Under the pieces are notes generated by a model. It was given only the letters and a program-made list of their open reading frames with translations. It made no database searches and was not told the origin of the DNA. The position numbers were made by a program, and so were the translations under genes. Source: Variovorax sp037204085 (GTDB lineage: Bacteria > Pseudomonadota > Gammaproteobacteria > Burkholderiales > Burkholderiaceae_C). From it: DNA of 64,000 nucleotides. This document shows, piece after piece, positions 32,583 through 41,052 of the stretch (the stretch's first letter is position 1; each line of letters opens with the position of its first letter). Where the stretch lies: contig NZ_JBBCBW010000007.1 in NCBI RefSeq assembly GCF_037204085.1, positions 186,001-250,000 on the forward strand. The letters run 5' to 3'.

Positions 32583-34207
32583 CAAGCACCACCGCCTTTC
32601 CCCTGCTGCCCTTTGCCGCCGTGCGCGCGCGCCTGCTTGCACGCGAAGAAGAAACCGCGCTGCTAGACGTGCGCGAGGAAGATCCCTTCGCGCAGGAGCA
32701 TCCGCTGTGGGCCGCCAACCTGCCGCTCTCGCGCATCGAGATCGAGGCCTGGCGGCGCATTCCGCGGCGCAGCACCTTCATCGTGCTCTACGGTACGCAC
32801 GACGGCATCGACCTGGCACCGCTCGCCGCACGAACGCTGGACGCGCTCGGCTACACGAACGTGCACCTGCTCGAAGGCGGCCTCGAAGGCTGGCGCGCGG
32901 CCGGCGGTGAGCTGTTTCGCGACGTGAACGTGCCGAGCAAGTCTTTCGGCGAACTTGTGGAGCACGAGCGGCACACGCCATCGCTTTCCGCGCCCGAAGT
33001 GAAGGCACTGGTCGAGGGCAAGGCCAACGTGGTGGTGCTCGACGCGCGCCGCTTCGACGAATACCAGACCATGAGCATTCCCTCGGCCACCAGCGTGCCC
33101 GGCGCGGAGCTGGTGCTGCGCGTGCGGGAGCTCGCGCCCGACCCCACCACGCAGGTGATCGTCAATTGCGCGGGCCGCACGCGCAGCATCATCGGCACGC
33201 AGTCGCTGGTGAACGCGGGCATTCCGAACCCGGTGGCCGCCCTGCGCAACGGCACCATCGGCTGGAAGCTCGCAGGGCAGGTGCTCGACCATGGCGCGAG
33301 CCGCCGCGCGCCCGGCGCGGTGTCCGATGCGCACCGCGCACAGGCCGAGGCCACTGCGCGCCGCGTGGCGGACAAGGCCGGCGTACGGCGCATCGCGCTC
33401 GACGCGCTGCACACGCTCGAAGCCCCTGAGCGCACGCTGTACCGCTTCGACGTGCGCACGCCCGAGGAATACGAGGCCGGCCACCTGCCCGGCTTTGCGA
33501 GCGCACCCGGCGGTCAGCTGGTGCAGGAAACCGATCACCAGGTGCCGGTGCGCGGCGCGCGCATCGTGCTGGCGGACGACGACGGCGTTCGCGCATCGAT
33601 GAGCGCGTCGTGGCTCGCGCAGATGGGCTGGGAGGTGTATGTGCCCGATGCGGTGCCCGCGGCCTCGTCGTTCACCGAGACCGGGTCGCCTGCACCTGTC
33701 TATCCGCCCATCGCCGCCGCCGTCGCGGAGGTCGAGCCCAAGGCTCTGGCAGCGCTGATGGCACAGCCCGGCACCGCGGTGATAGACGTGACCACCAGCG
33801 CCAACTACGTGAAGCGGCACATTCCCGGCGCCTGGTATGCCATTCGCGCGCAGTTGCCGCAGGCCATAGGCACTGCAATTCCACCATCGCAGCGCTATGT
33901 GCTCACCTGCGGCAGCAGCCTGCTCGCGCGCTATGCCGCGGCCGACCTGCGCACCTTGCTCGATGCGCGCGGCCAGAGCGATGTGGAAGTGCTGGTGCTG
34001 GCGGGCGGCAACGCGGCGTGGTTTGCCGCGGGCCTGGAGGCCGAGTCAGGCGAGACGCGACTGGCCACGCCCCGCACCGACCGCTATCGCCGCCCCTACG
34101 AAGGCACGGATGCGCCCGCCGAAGCAATGCAGGCGTATCTGGATTGGGAATTCGGGCTGGTGGCACAACTGGCGCGCGACGGCACGCATCACTTTCACGT
34201 GATCTGA
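32579..34207 (+). CDS. Four-domain rhodanese (sulfurtransferase)
   Basis: A 542-residue tandem of four rhodanese-like domains at about 8-115, 135-235, 270-358 and 385-488. Repeated hallmarks are LLDVREEDPFAQEH, VVLDARRFDEYQTMSIPSA, RFDVRTPEEYEAGHLPG and VIDVTTSANYVKRHIPGA. Only domain 2 (Cys197 in NCAGRTRS) and domain 4 (Cys444 in LTCGSSLLAR) keep the catalytic cysteine; domains 1 and 3 have none at that place (YGTHDGID, LADDDGVRAS). It would carry persulfide sulfur, for example from a thiol or thiosulfonate to an acceptor. Last gene of the plus-strand operon. Confidence 0.9.
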   Translation: MTSTTAFPLLPFAAVRARLLAREEETALLDVREEDPFAQEHPLWAANLPLSRIEIEAWRRIPRRSTFIVLYGTHDGIDLAPLAARTLDALGYTNVHLLEGGLEGWRAAGGELFRDVNVPSKSFGELVEHERHTPSLSAPEVKALVEGKANVVVLDARRFDEYQTMSIPSATSVPGAELVLRVRELAPDPTTQVIVNCAGRTRSIIGTQSLVNAGIPNPVAALRNGTIGWKLAGQVLDHGASRRAPGAVSDAHRAQAEATARRVADKAGVRRIALDALHTLEAPERTLYRFDVRTPEEYEAGHLPGFASAPGGQLVQETDHQVPVRGARIVLADDDGVRASMSASWLAQMGWEVYVPDAVPAASSFTETGSPAPVYPPIAAAVAEVEPKALAALMAQPGTAVIDVTTSANYVKRHIPGAWYAIRAQLPQAIGTAIPPSQRYVLTCGSSLLARYAAADLRTLLDARGQSDVEVLVLAGGNAAWFAAGLEAESGETRLATPRTDRYRRPYEGTDAPAEAMQAYLDWEFGLVAQLARDGTHHFHVI

Positions 34208-34235
34208 CCATTTCGCACCGCCTATTGGCCCAAAG

Positions 34236-34263
34236 AAAAAAGCCGACATTCGCCGGCTTTTTT
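34236..34263. terminator. Bidirectional Rho-independent terminator
   Basis: AAAAAAGCCG (34236-34245) pairs with CGGCTTTTTT (34254-34263) around an 8-base loop, giving a stem with A and T tracts on both sides. It stands between the convergent rhodanese and RNA helicase genes and can end both transcripts. Confidence 0.9.
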
Positions 34264-34303
34264 GTGGACGGGAAACCTCGCCGAAGCAGGCCCTCGAGCC
34301 TCG

Positions 34304-35770
34304 TCAGTTCGTCTCGGCGCTCTTGAACAGCGCCGCAACCTTGCGCTTGGTCTTGATGTTGCTCGAGATGCCGCGCGCCGGCGCAGCCTTGGCGGCGGCT
34401 TCCCAGTCGGGAGCGGCTTCGCGCTCGCCCGGCTCATAGGGCTTGTCGAAGAACGGATCGCGCGGGGCGGAAGGTGCGCGATGCGGGCGTCCGCCGCCGC
34501 GGCGCGCATCGGCGCCGATGCTGCTGCGCTCGCGCGGCTGGTCGAGCACGTCGCGTGCGTCGCCGGCCTCGCCCTCTTCGCGCCAGTGACGGCGACCGTC
34601 GTTGATGCGGCCGCGCGGCTTGTCTTCTTCGAACTCGACCGGTTCGAGCTCGATCTTCTTCTTGATCAGCTTCTCGATGTCGGCCACCAGGCGCGCATCG
34701 TTGCCGCCGCTGGCAAAGCTCACGGCCAGGCCCGAGGCGCCGGCACGGCCGGTGCGGCCGATGCGGTGCACGTAGTCTTCGGCGTTGAACGGAATGTCGA
34801 AGTTGAAGACCGCCGGCACGTCCTTGATGTCGAGGCCGCGGGCCGCAACGTCGGTACACACCAGCAGGTCGACCTCGCCCGCCTTGAACGAGGCAAGCGC
34901 CTTCAGGCGTTCGTCCTGGCTCTTGTCGCCGTGCAGCGCCGTGGTGCGAAGACCGTCGCGCTCGAGCGAGCGTGCGAGGCGCGCGCAGCCGAGCTTGCTG
35001 TTGACGAACACGAAGGCCTGCGTGATGCCGCGCTGCTTCACGATCTGCTTGAGCGCGCGGCGCTTGTCGTCGTCGCTCACGCTGTAGAAGTGCTGCTCGA
35101 CGGTCGAAGCCGTTTCGTTCGGCCGCGCCACTTCGATGGTGACGGGGTTCTGCAGGTAGCTGCTGGCCAGCCGCTTGATTTCAGGCGAGAAGGTGGCCGA
35201 GAACAGAAGCGTGGTGCGCTGCTTGGGCAGGTAGCTCAGGATGCGCTGCAGGTCGGGCAGAAAGCCGATGTCCAGCATGCGGTCGGCCTCGTCGAGCACC
35301 ACGTACTCCACCTGGTTGAGCACCGCGTTCTTGGCCTCGATGTGGTCGAGCAGCCGGCCCGGCGTGGCCACCAGCACTTCGACGCCCTTTTTCAGCTCGA
35401 GCGTCTGCGGCTTCATGTCGATGCCGCCGAACACCACCGTGCTGCGCAGGTTGGTGTACTTGGCGTACAGCTTGACCTGCTGGGCCACCTGGTCGGCCAG
35501 CTCGCGCGTGGGCAGTAGCACCAGCGCACGCACCGGGTGCCGCGCAGGCGAGGTGGAGGCGTTCTCGTGCTTGAGCATGCGCTGCAGCAGCGGCAGCGAA
35601 AACGCCGCGGTCTTGCCGGTGCCGGTCTGCGCGGCCCCCATCACGTCCTGCCCCGAAAGCACGACCGGAATGGCCTGCTCCTGGATGGGAGTCATGGTCT
35701 CGTAGCCCATTTCGGCTACGGCGCGCGCCAGCGGTTCCGCCAGCGATAGATTGGAGAAGGAGCTTGTCAT
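34304..35770 (-). CDS. rhlE: DEAD-box ATP-dependent RNA helicase, RhlE type
   Basis: A 488-residue helicase. Motifs run FSNLSLAEPLARAV (Q-motif region), AQTGTGKTAAF (I), PTRELADQV (Ia), TPGRLLDHI (Ib), DEAD in VVLDEADRMLDIGF (II), FSATFSPEI (III), VFVNSKLGCARLA (IV), TDVAARGLDIKDV (V) and HRIGRTGRAG (VI). The C-terminal 110 residues are charged, rich in Arg, Gly and Pro and probably disordered, as in RhlE proteins that bind ribosomal RNA. It unwinds RNA in ribosome assembly or mRNA decay. Stand-alone gene. Confidence 0.94.
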   Translation of the reverse strand: MTSSFSNLSLAEPLARAVAEMGYETMTPIQEQAIPVVLSGQDVMGAAQTGTGKTAAFSLPLLQRMLKHENASTSPARHPVRALVLLPTRELADQVAQQVKLYAKYTNLRSTVVFGGIDMKPQTLELKKGVEVLVATPGRLLDHIEAKNAVLNQVEYVVLDEADRMLDIGFLPDLQRILSYLPKQRTTLLFSATFSPEIKRLASSYLQNPVTIEVARPNETASTVEQHFYSVSDDDKRRALKQIVKQRGITQAFVFVNSKLGCARLARSLERDGLRTTALHGDKSQDERLKALASFKAGEVDLLVCTDVAARGLDIKDVPAVFNFDIPFNAEDYVHRIGRTGRAGASGLAVSFASGGNDARLVADIEKLIKKKIELEPVEFEEDKPRGRINDGRRHWREEGEAGDARDVLDQPRERSSIGADARRGGGRPHRAPSAPRDPFFDKPYEPGEREAAPDWEAAAKAAPARGISSNIKTKRKVAALFKSAETN

Positions 35771-35901
35771 TAAGCCCTCTATTGTCGCATTGCCGCAAAA
35801 AATGGCAGTGACGGCGCCGTGACAACGTCCGCGCCGGTCGTATTGCTATTTATTTCATAGCATCGAATGCAGCAACCATGCGCCCCGCGGCGCGACGAGG
35901 C

Positions 35902-36783
35902 TCAAAGCGTGCGCGCGTTGAAGGTGTCGCAAGACTTGATATCGCCGCTCTGATACCCCGCGCCGAACCAGCGTTGGCGCTGTGCGCTGGAGCCGTGGGT
36001 GAAGCTGTCGGGCACCACCGCGCGGCCCGCGGAACGCTGCAAGGCGTCGTCGCCGATCTTCTGCGCGGCGTTCATGGCCGCCTCGATGTCGCCTGGTTCG
36101 AGCCACTTCTTCGACTCTTGCGAATGGTGCGCCCAGATGCCGGCAAAGCAGTCGGCCTGCAGCTCGACCCGAACACTCAGCGCATTGTTCTGCGACTGGC
36201 TCAGGCGGCCGCGCATGCCGTCTACCTTGGCGGTCACGCCGAGTTCGTCCTGCACATGGTGGCCCACCTCGTGCGCAATGACATAGGCCTGTGCAAACTC
36301 GCCCGGCGCGCCGAGCTGGTTCTTGAGCGTGTCGTAGAAACCCAGGTCGATGTAGACCTTCTTGTCGCCCGGGCAGTAGAACGGCCCCATGGCCGATTGC
36401 CCCGTGCCGCAAGCCGTGGGCGTGGCACCGCGAAACAGCACGAGCCGGGGCGGCTGGTAGGTGCCGCCGTTCTGCCGGAAGATGTTGGTCCAGACCACCT
36501 CGGTGTTCTTGAGCACCGTCGAGACGAAGGCCGCCTCGCGGTCGCCCGATGGCAGCTTGGGCGCTGGGCCTTGTTGCTGCTGCTGTACCTGGACGGGATC
36601 GCCACCGCCGCTCAGGAGGCTGAGCACCGTGAGCGGGTTGATGCCGAAGATCCAGCCGGCAATCAGCGCGACCGCGATGGTGCCGATGCCGATGCTGCGG
36701 CCGCCGATGAAGCCGCCGCCTCCGCCGCCCCCACTGCGCCTGTCTTCGACGTTGTCCGATTGTTCGTTGCCTTCCCATCTCAT
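35902..36783 (-). CDS. ypfJ: YpfJ-type neutral zinc metallopeptidase
   Basis: A 293-residue protein starting MRWEGNEQSDNVEDRRS, a glycine run, and one membrane segment (IGIGTIAVALIAGWIFGINPL, about 31-51), followed by a glutamine run and a periplasmic metallopeptidase domain. The zinc motif is HEVGHHVQ in AYVIAHEVGHHVQDELG, with the downstream ELQADCFAGIWAHH carrying further ligand and cysteine residues. Length and domain order match E. coli YpfJ. Substrate unknown. It lies downstream of dcd with 149 bp between. Confidence 0.92.
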   Translation of the reverse strand: MRWEGNEQSDNVEDRRSGGGGGGGFIGGRSIGIGTIAVALIAGWIFGINPLTVLSLLSGGGDPVQVQQQQQGPAPKLPSGDREAAFVSTVLKNTEVVWTNIFRQNGGTYQPPRLVLFRGATPTACGTGQSAMGPFYCPGDKKVYIDLGFYDTLKNQLGAPGEFAQAYVIAHEVGHHVQDELGVTAKVDGMRGRLSQSQNNALSVRVELQADCFAGIWAHHSQESKKWLEPGDIEAAMNAAQKIGDDALQRSAGRAVVPDSFTHGSSAQRQRWFGAGYQSGDIKSCDTFNARTL

Positions 36784-36860
36784 CGCAGTCTCCTTGCCGG
36801 GCCGTTGTGCCGGAGCGTCGCTGGATGGTACTTTGTCCGCACCGGTGCCTTGTAAGCAAA

Positions 36861-36924
36861 ACAGGCATTTGCATGCCTGTGGTGACGCCGTCGGAAGCGG
36901 AGGGACGCGAGGGGTACCCTCCGC
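36861..36924. other. Two hairpins between dcd and ypfJ
   Basis: ACAGGCA (36861-36867)/TGCCTGT (36874-36880) is a perfect 7-bp dyad with a 6-base centre; GCGGAGGG (36897-36904)/CCCTCCGC (36917-36924) is a perfect 8-bp stem just past the dcd stop. The second may end dcd transcription though it lacks a T tract. The first may be an operator or part of the ypfJ promoter region. Confidence 0.4.
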
Positions 36925-36932
36925 GCGGCCTC

Positions 36933-37499
36933 TCAGGTCTTGGGAAGCGTGACGCCGCGCTGGCCCTGGTATTTGCCGCCGCGGTCCTTGTAGCTGGTTT
37001 CGCAGACCTCGTCGCTCTCGAAGAACAGCACCTGCGCGCAGCCCTCGCCCGCGTAGATCTTGGCGGGCAGCGGCGTGGTGTTGCTGAACTCGAGCGTCAC
37101 GTAGCCTTCCCATTCGGGCTCGAACGGGGTCACGTTGACGATGATGCCGCAGCGTGCATAGGTGCTCTTGCCCAGGCAGATGGTGAGCACGTTGCGCGGG
37201 ATGCGAAAGTACTCGACCGTGCGCGCCAGCGCAAAGCTGTTGGGCGGAATGATGCAGTAGTCGCCGTGCATGTCGACGAAGCTCTTCTCGTCGAAGTTCT
37301 TCGGGTCGACCACGGTGCTGTGGATGTTGGTGAAAACCTTGAATTCAGGCGCGCACCGGATGTCGTAGCCGTAGCTCGAAGTGCCGTAGCTGATGATCTT
37401 GTGGCCGGCGGCCTCGCGCACCTGGCCGGGCTCGAAGGGCTCGATCATGCCGGTCTGCTCGGCCATGCGCCGGATCCATTTGTCGCTCTTGATGCTCAT
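36933..37499 (-). CDS. dcd: dCTP deaminase
   Basis: A 188-residue enzyme of the dUTPase fold that deaminates dCTP to dUTP for thymidylate synthesis. Recognisable blocks are SYGTSSYGYDIRCAPEF, the nucleotide and catalytic region PRNVLTICLGKSTYARCGIIVNVTPFEPEWEG with the conserved Ser-Thr-Tyr-Ala-Arg and the catalytic Glu, and the C-terminal lid KYQGQRGVTLPKT. Length and sequence are standard for proteobacterial Dcd. Start at 37499 gives the conserved MSIKSDKWIRRMA. Confidence 0.96.
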   Translation of the reverse strand: MSIKSDKWIRRMAEQTGMIEPFEPGQVREAAGHKIISYGTSSYGYDIRCAPEFKVFTNIHSTVVDPKNFDEKSFVDMHGDYCIIPPNSFALARTVEYFRIPRNVLTICLGKSTYARCGIIVNVTPFEPEWEGYVTLEFSNTTPLPAKIYAGEGCAQVLFFESDEVCETSYKDRGGKYQGQRGVTLPKT

Positions 37500-37600
37500 A
37501 TGCGGTCGCTGATGCTGCTGCGGGGGGAGGAATGGCACGAATTGTGGCATGGCGACCGGCGCGCGCGGCCTGCCGACGGCAGTGGGCTATCCTGCCGGCC

Positions 37601-38008
37601 ATGCCCCAGACCCGCGATCCGCAGCCCCTTCCCTCCCGTTCGACGCCACTGGGCAAGCGCCCGTGGCGCACCGTCCAGTTGGTGCTGGGTGCCGCGCTGG
37701 TCGCCGGCGGAGTCTGGGTCGTGGGAACCCGGCTGCTGGTGATGCTCTTCCATACGCCAGGCATGCTCTACGCGGAACTCTTCATCGGCGGCGAAAGGGC
37801 GGCGGCGGCCGGCGCGCAATTCCACCAGGCGCTTGTCGAGGGCGTCGTCTCGCTGATCGCTGCGGCCTACGGGGTCGTGCTGGTCCTGTGCGGGGCCATG
37901 AACTGGCGGCTGGTGAAGGCGTCGCTCTGGTTCTGCGGCCTGGTGTCCGTGCTGGCCACAGCGGTCGCATTCGAGATCTGGCGCGGCGTGGCCGCGGCCG
38001 GCGGTTGA
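37601..38008 (+). CDS. Small membrane protein of unknown function
   Basis: A 135-residue protein with three probable membrane segments: VQLVLGAALVAGGVWVVGTRLLVMLF, VSLIAAAYGVVLVLCGAMNW and SLWFCGLVSVLATAVAFEIW. The first 20 residues are polar and proline-rich. I recognise no family and see no catalytic motif. It is divergent from dcd with about 100 bp between and convergent with guanine deaminase, leaving its function open. The coding sense is supported by hydrophobicity and strand context rather than homology. Confidence 0.6.
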   Translation: MPQTRDPQPLPSRSTPLGKRPWRTVQLVLGAALVAGGVWVVGTRLLVMLFHTPGMLYAELFIGGERAAAAGAQFHQALVEGVVSLIAAAYGVVLVLCGAMNWRLVKASLWFCGLVSVLATAVAFEIWRGVAAAGG

Positions 38009-38032
38009 TTGGACTGAGGCTCGCGCCTGCGG

Positions 38033-39319
38033 CTATCCCGCCTGCGAGATCACCGTGCGCTCGACCAGCCGGTCGTCGCCCAGCACGATCATCGAGAACA
38101 GCAGTTCCTCCAGATTGTTTGCGCGGGCGGCCTTGCGCGCCATCAGAGGCGTGGCCTGAGGGTTGAGCACCACAAAGTCGGCCTCGCAGCCGGGCTGCAG
38201 GTTGCCGACCACGCCTTCGAGCCCCAGCGCACGCGCCGCGCCGCCGGTATGGCGCCACCACAGCTGCGAAGGCGCGATGCTCAGGCCGGCCTTGGTCTGG
38301 CCCTCGCGGCCCACGTAGTAGGCCGCCATCATGGTGTGGAAGGGGCTGAAGCTGGTGCCGCCGCCCACGTCGCTGGCCAGCCCATACGGGTAGCCGACGC
38401 GGTCGGCCGCGCCGAAATCGAAGAAGCCGCTGCCTAGGAACAGGTTGCTGGTGGGGCTTACCGCGGCGGCCGTTCGGGTGTCGCGCAGCAGCTCGCGGTC
38501 GGTGTCGTCCAGGTAGATGCAGTGCGCATACACGGCGCGTTCGCGCATCAGCCCGAAGCCGGCATACACATCGAGGTACGAACGCGCCTGCGGATACAGC
38601 TCGCGCACCCACGCCACCTCGTCGCGGTTTTCGGCCACGTGCGACTGGATCCATGTGTCCGCATACTTGGCGGCCAGTTCGCCGGCGCCGCGCATCTGCG
38701 CGTCGGTGCTCGCGGGTGCAAAGCGGGGGGTAATGGCGTAGCCCAGGCGGCCGTTGTTGTGCCACTTGCGGATCAGCGCTTCCGAGTCGATAAGGCTCTG
38801 CTCGGTCTCGTCGCGCACGCCGTCCGGCGAATGCCGGTCCTGCAGCACCTTGCCGCTGATCATGCGCAGGCCCCGGCGCTGGGCGCCTTCGAAGAAAGCA
38901 TCGACCGACGCCACATGCGACGTGGCAAAGGTCAGCGCCGTGGTGACGCCGTTGCGCAGCAGCTCGTCGAAGAACACGTCGGCCACTTCGTTCGAATGCG
39001 ACGGGTCGATGAACTTGGCTTCCGCGGGAAAGGTGTAGTTCTCCAGCCAGGGCAGAAGCCCCGGCGAGGGCGAACCGATGATGTCCGTCTGCGGAAAATG
39101 GATGTGCATGTCCACGAAGCCCGGCGCGAGGATGCGGCCCGGCAGGTGGGTCAGCTCGGCATCGGGGTGGCGCGGCGACACGGCGGCGTGGCTGCCCACG
39201 TCGAGCACGCGCTGGCGGCCGGCACTGTCGGGGGCGACGACCAGCAGGCCGTCTTCATCGAAAACGGGCAGGCCGGCGTCGTCGAATCGCAGGAGGGAGG
39301 CGCGGTAGGCTTTTTTCAT
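38033..39319 (-). CDS. guaD: Guanine deaminase
   Basis: A 428-residue amidohydrolase that converts guanine to xanthine and ammonia. The metal motif is DMHIHFPQTD with the guanine deaminase-specific HFPQ (about 70-79), then LLPWLENYTFPAEAKF, SHVAENRDEVAWVRELYP, YAHCIYLDD, and SPTSNLFLGSGFFDF and ASDVGGGTSFSPFHTM. All are hallmarks of GuaD. Together with the adenine deaminase at 44554, the purine importer at 57.4-62.4 kb and the NCS2 permease it supports purine use as nitrogen source. Single gene transcript. Confidence 0.95.
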   Translation of the reverse strand: MKKAYRASLLRFDDAGLPVFDEDGLLVVAPDSAGRQRVLDVGSHAAVSPRHPDAELTHLPGRILAPGFVDMHIHFPQTDIIGSPSPGLLPWLENYTFPAEAKFIDPSHSNEVADVFFDELLRNGVTTALTFATSHVASVDAFFEGAQRRGLRMISGKVLQDRHSPDGVRDETEQSLIDSEALIRKWHNNGRLGYAITPRFAPASTDAQMRGAGELAAKYADTWIQSHVAENRDEVAWVRELYPQARSYLDVYAGFGLMRERAVYAHCIYLDDTDRELLRDTRTAAAVSPTSNLFLGSGFFDFGAADRVGYPYGLASDVGGGTSFSPFHTMMAAYYVGREGQTKAGLSIAPSQLWWRHTGGAARALGLEGVVGNLQPGCEADFVVLNPQATPLMARKAARANNLEELLFSMIVLGDDRLVERTVISQAG

Positions 39320-39452
39320 CGTTGCTGCGGAGGGTAAACCAGCCCCGCAGCGCCGCAATTTCCATGCGCGTATGAGTGCTATATGCCGAACGCACTCCCC
39401 TCGGGCGTCAAGGCGAGCGCGAGCAGCGCGCCGGCCATTCGTGTACGCCCGC

Positions 39453-40058
39453 TCATTGCCACACGCGAAACACGCGCCCCGTCAGCGGACCTTCGACGCT
39501 GCGCACATAAGCCAGCGCCACGCGCGCGGCCGGTACGGTTTCGACGCCCGGAAAGAGCGCGCCATATGCTTCCGACGATTCGGTCAGCAGCGTCGGACTG
39601 ACCGCATTGATGCGCAGGCCGCGCGTCAGCTCGATGGCTGCGCCTTTCACGAAACCCTCGACCGCCGCATTCACTGCCGCCGCATTGGCTCCGCCGCGAA
39701 CCGGATCGTCGGCCGCCACGCCCGTGGTCAGCGTGATCGAGCCGCCATCTGCCAAAAGGTGCTGGCCCAGCAGCGCGAGGCGCACCTGGCCGAGCAGCTT
39801 GTCCTGCAGGCCGATGTTGAAGTCGGCCGGCCGCATTTCGGCCAGCGGCCCGAAGAACAGCCCGCCAGCCGCCGAGACGATCGCATCGACGCGCCCTACT
39901 GCGGCATACAGCGCCTCGACGCTCGCGTCGCTCGTGATGTCGACCTGCCGGTCGCCGCGCGTGCGGCCAGCACGCACCACCTCGTGCCCGCGATTGGCCA
40001 GCGCCTGTGCCACGGCACTGCCCACCGCACCCGTCGCGCCCACAACAAGAACCTTCAT
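39453..40058 (-). CDS. Short-chain dehydrogenase/reductase (SDR), short form
   Basis: A 201-residue Rossmann protein. VLVVGATGAVGSAVAQALANRGH is the GxxGxxG nucleotide-binding motif at the N-terminus, and IVSAAGGLFFG takes the place of the NNAG motif. Where SDRs have Tyr-x3-Lys, this protein has AAVNAAVEGFVKGAAIEL, so the catalytic tyrosine is replaced by Asn or lost while a Lys remains. Such short SDRs are often annotated as atypical oxidoreductases. Divergent from a LysR gene with a strong dyad between them, so it is the probable target of that regulator. Confidence 0.87.
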   Translation of the reverse strand: MKVLVVGATGAVGSAVAQALANRGHEVVRAGRTRGDRQVDITSDASVEALYAAVGRVDAIVSAAGGLFFGPLAEMRPADFNIGLQDKLLGQVRLALLGQHLLADGGSITLTTGVAADDPVRGGANAAAVNAAVEGFVKGAAIELTRGLRINAVSPTLLTESSEAYGALFPGVETVPAARVALAYVRSVEGPLTGRVFRVWQ

Positions 40059-40117
40059 GAAAACCTCGCCAAATGAATCAGGAAGGCTCCATTGTTTTGC
40101 GAATCGATAGTTTGATA

Positions 40118-40140
40118 AATTGCCATCCGGTTAGGCAATT
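40118..40140. promoter_or_regulatory. Dyad operator candidate between SDR and LysR genes
   Basis: AATTGCC (40118-40124) and GGCAATT (40134-40140) form a perfect 7-bp inverted repeat with a 9-base centre, 20 bp upstream of the LysR ATG. Size and position fit a LysR-type binding site controlling the divergent SDR gene and the regulator itself. Confidence 0.55.
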
Positions 40141-40160
40141 CGAAACTTTGGGTTCTTAAT

Positions 40161-41042
40161 ATGGACAAGCTGCGCGCAATGGAAGTCTTCGTCGCCACGG
40201 TGGACGCGGGCAGCTTTGCCGCAGCGGCCGAGGCGCTCGATCTCTCGGCCGTAATGGTCGGCAAGCACATCCGCGCACTTGAAGATCAGCTCGGCGCTCG
40301 CCTGCTTGAGCGCACCACGCGGCGCCACGCGCTCACGGAAATCGGCGCCGCCTACCTGGAGCGCTGCCGCGACGTGCTCGCGAGCGTGCACACGGCCGAC
40401 GGCGTGGCCGAGTCGCTGCGCGCCATGCCGCAAGGCGTGCTGCGCGTGACAGCGCCCGTTGCCTATGGCGCGCACCGGCTCACACCTGTCATTGCCGAGT
40501 ACATCGCGGCCTATCCGCAGGTGAAGGTGGACCTGAACCTGAACGACCGCGTGGTCGATCTGGCCGAAGAGGGATTCGACTGCGGCATCCGCTCGGGCGC
40601 CGCGGTCGATGAACGGCTCATTGCACGGCCGCTCGCATTGGCACGCATGTTCGCGGTGGCAAGCCCCGCCTGGGTTGCGCGCCACGGGCTTCCGAAGCAC
40701 CCGTCCGAGCTGGAAGCTTTTCCGCTGCTGGGCTTCGCGGCGTGGGGGCCGAACCATTCATGGCGCTTCACGCGCAACGGCCAGACGGTGCATGTGCCGG
40801 TGCGCGGCCCGCTCAGCACCAACAACGGCCAGGCGTTGCTGGCCGCGGCGATTGCGGGCGTCGGGGTGATCGTGCAGGCCGATGCATTGCTCGGCCCTGC
40901 CTTGGCCTCGGGTCAGGTGGTTCGGTTGCTGCCCAAGTGGGAGCTGCCGACGAGGCAGGTCCACATCATGCGGCTGCCCGAAGCCCGGCCCAGCGCCAAG
41001 CTTCGGACCTTCGTCGACTTTGTGGTCGAGCGGCTGGGCTAG
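40161..41042 (+). CDS. LysR-family transcriptional regulator
   Basis: A 293-residue regulator beginning MDKLRAMEVFVATVDAGSFAAAAEALDLS, with the recognition helix region LSAVMVGKHIRALEDQLGARLLERTTR, of the CrgA/PecT-like subgroup that often regulates a divergent oxidoreductase. The effector domain is complete to residue 293. Divergent SDR gene and dyad operator make it a local regulator. The effector may be an aldehyde or quinone but there is no direct evidence. Confidence 0.92.
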   Translation: MDKLRAMEVFVATVDAGSFAAAAEALDLSAVMVGKHIRALEDQLGARLLERTTRRHALTEIGAAYLERCRDVLASVHTADGVAESLRAMPQGVLRVTAPVAYGAHRLTPVIAEYIAAYPQVKVDLNLNDRVVDLAEEGFDCGIRSGAAVDERLIARPLALARMFAVASPAWVARHGLPKHPSELEAFPLLGFAAWGPNHSWRFTRNGQTVHVPVRGPLSTNNGQALLAAAIAGVGVIVQADALLGPALASGQVVRLLPKWELPTRQVHIMRLPEARPSAKLRTFVDFVVERLG

Positions 41043-41052
41043 CGCGACTGGG

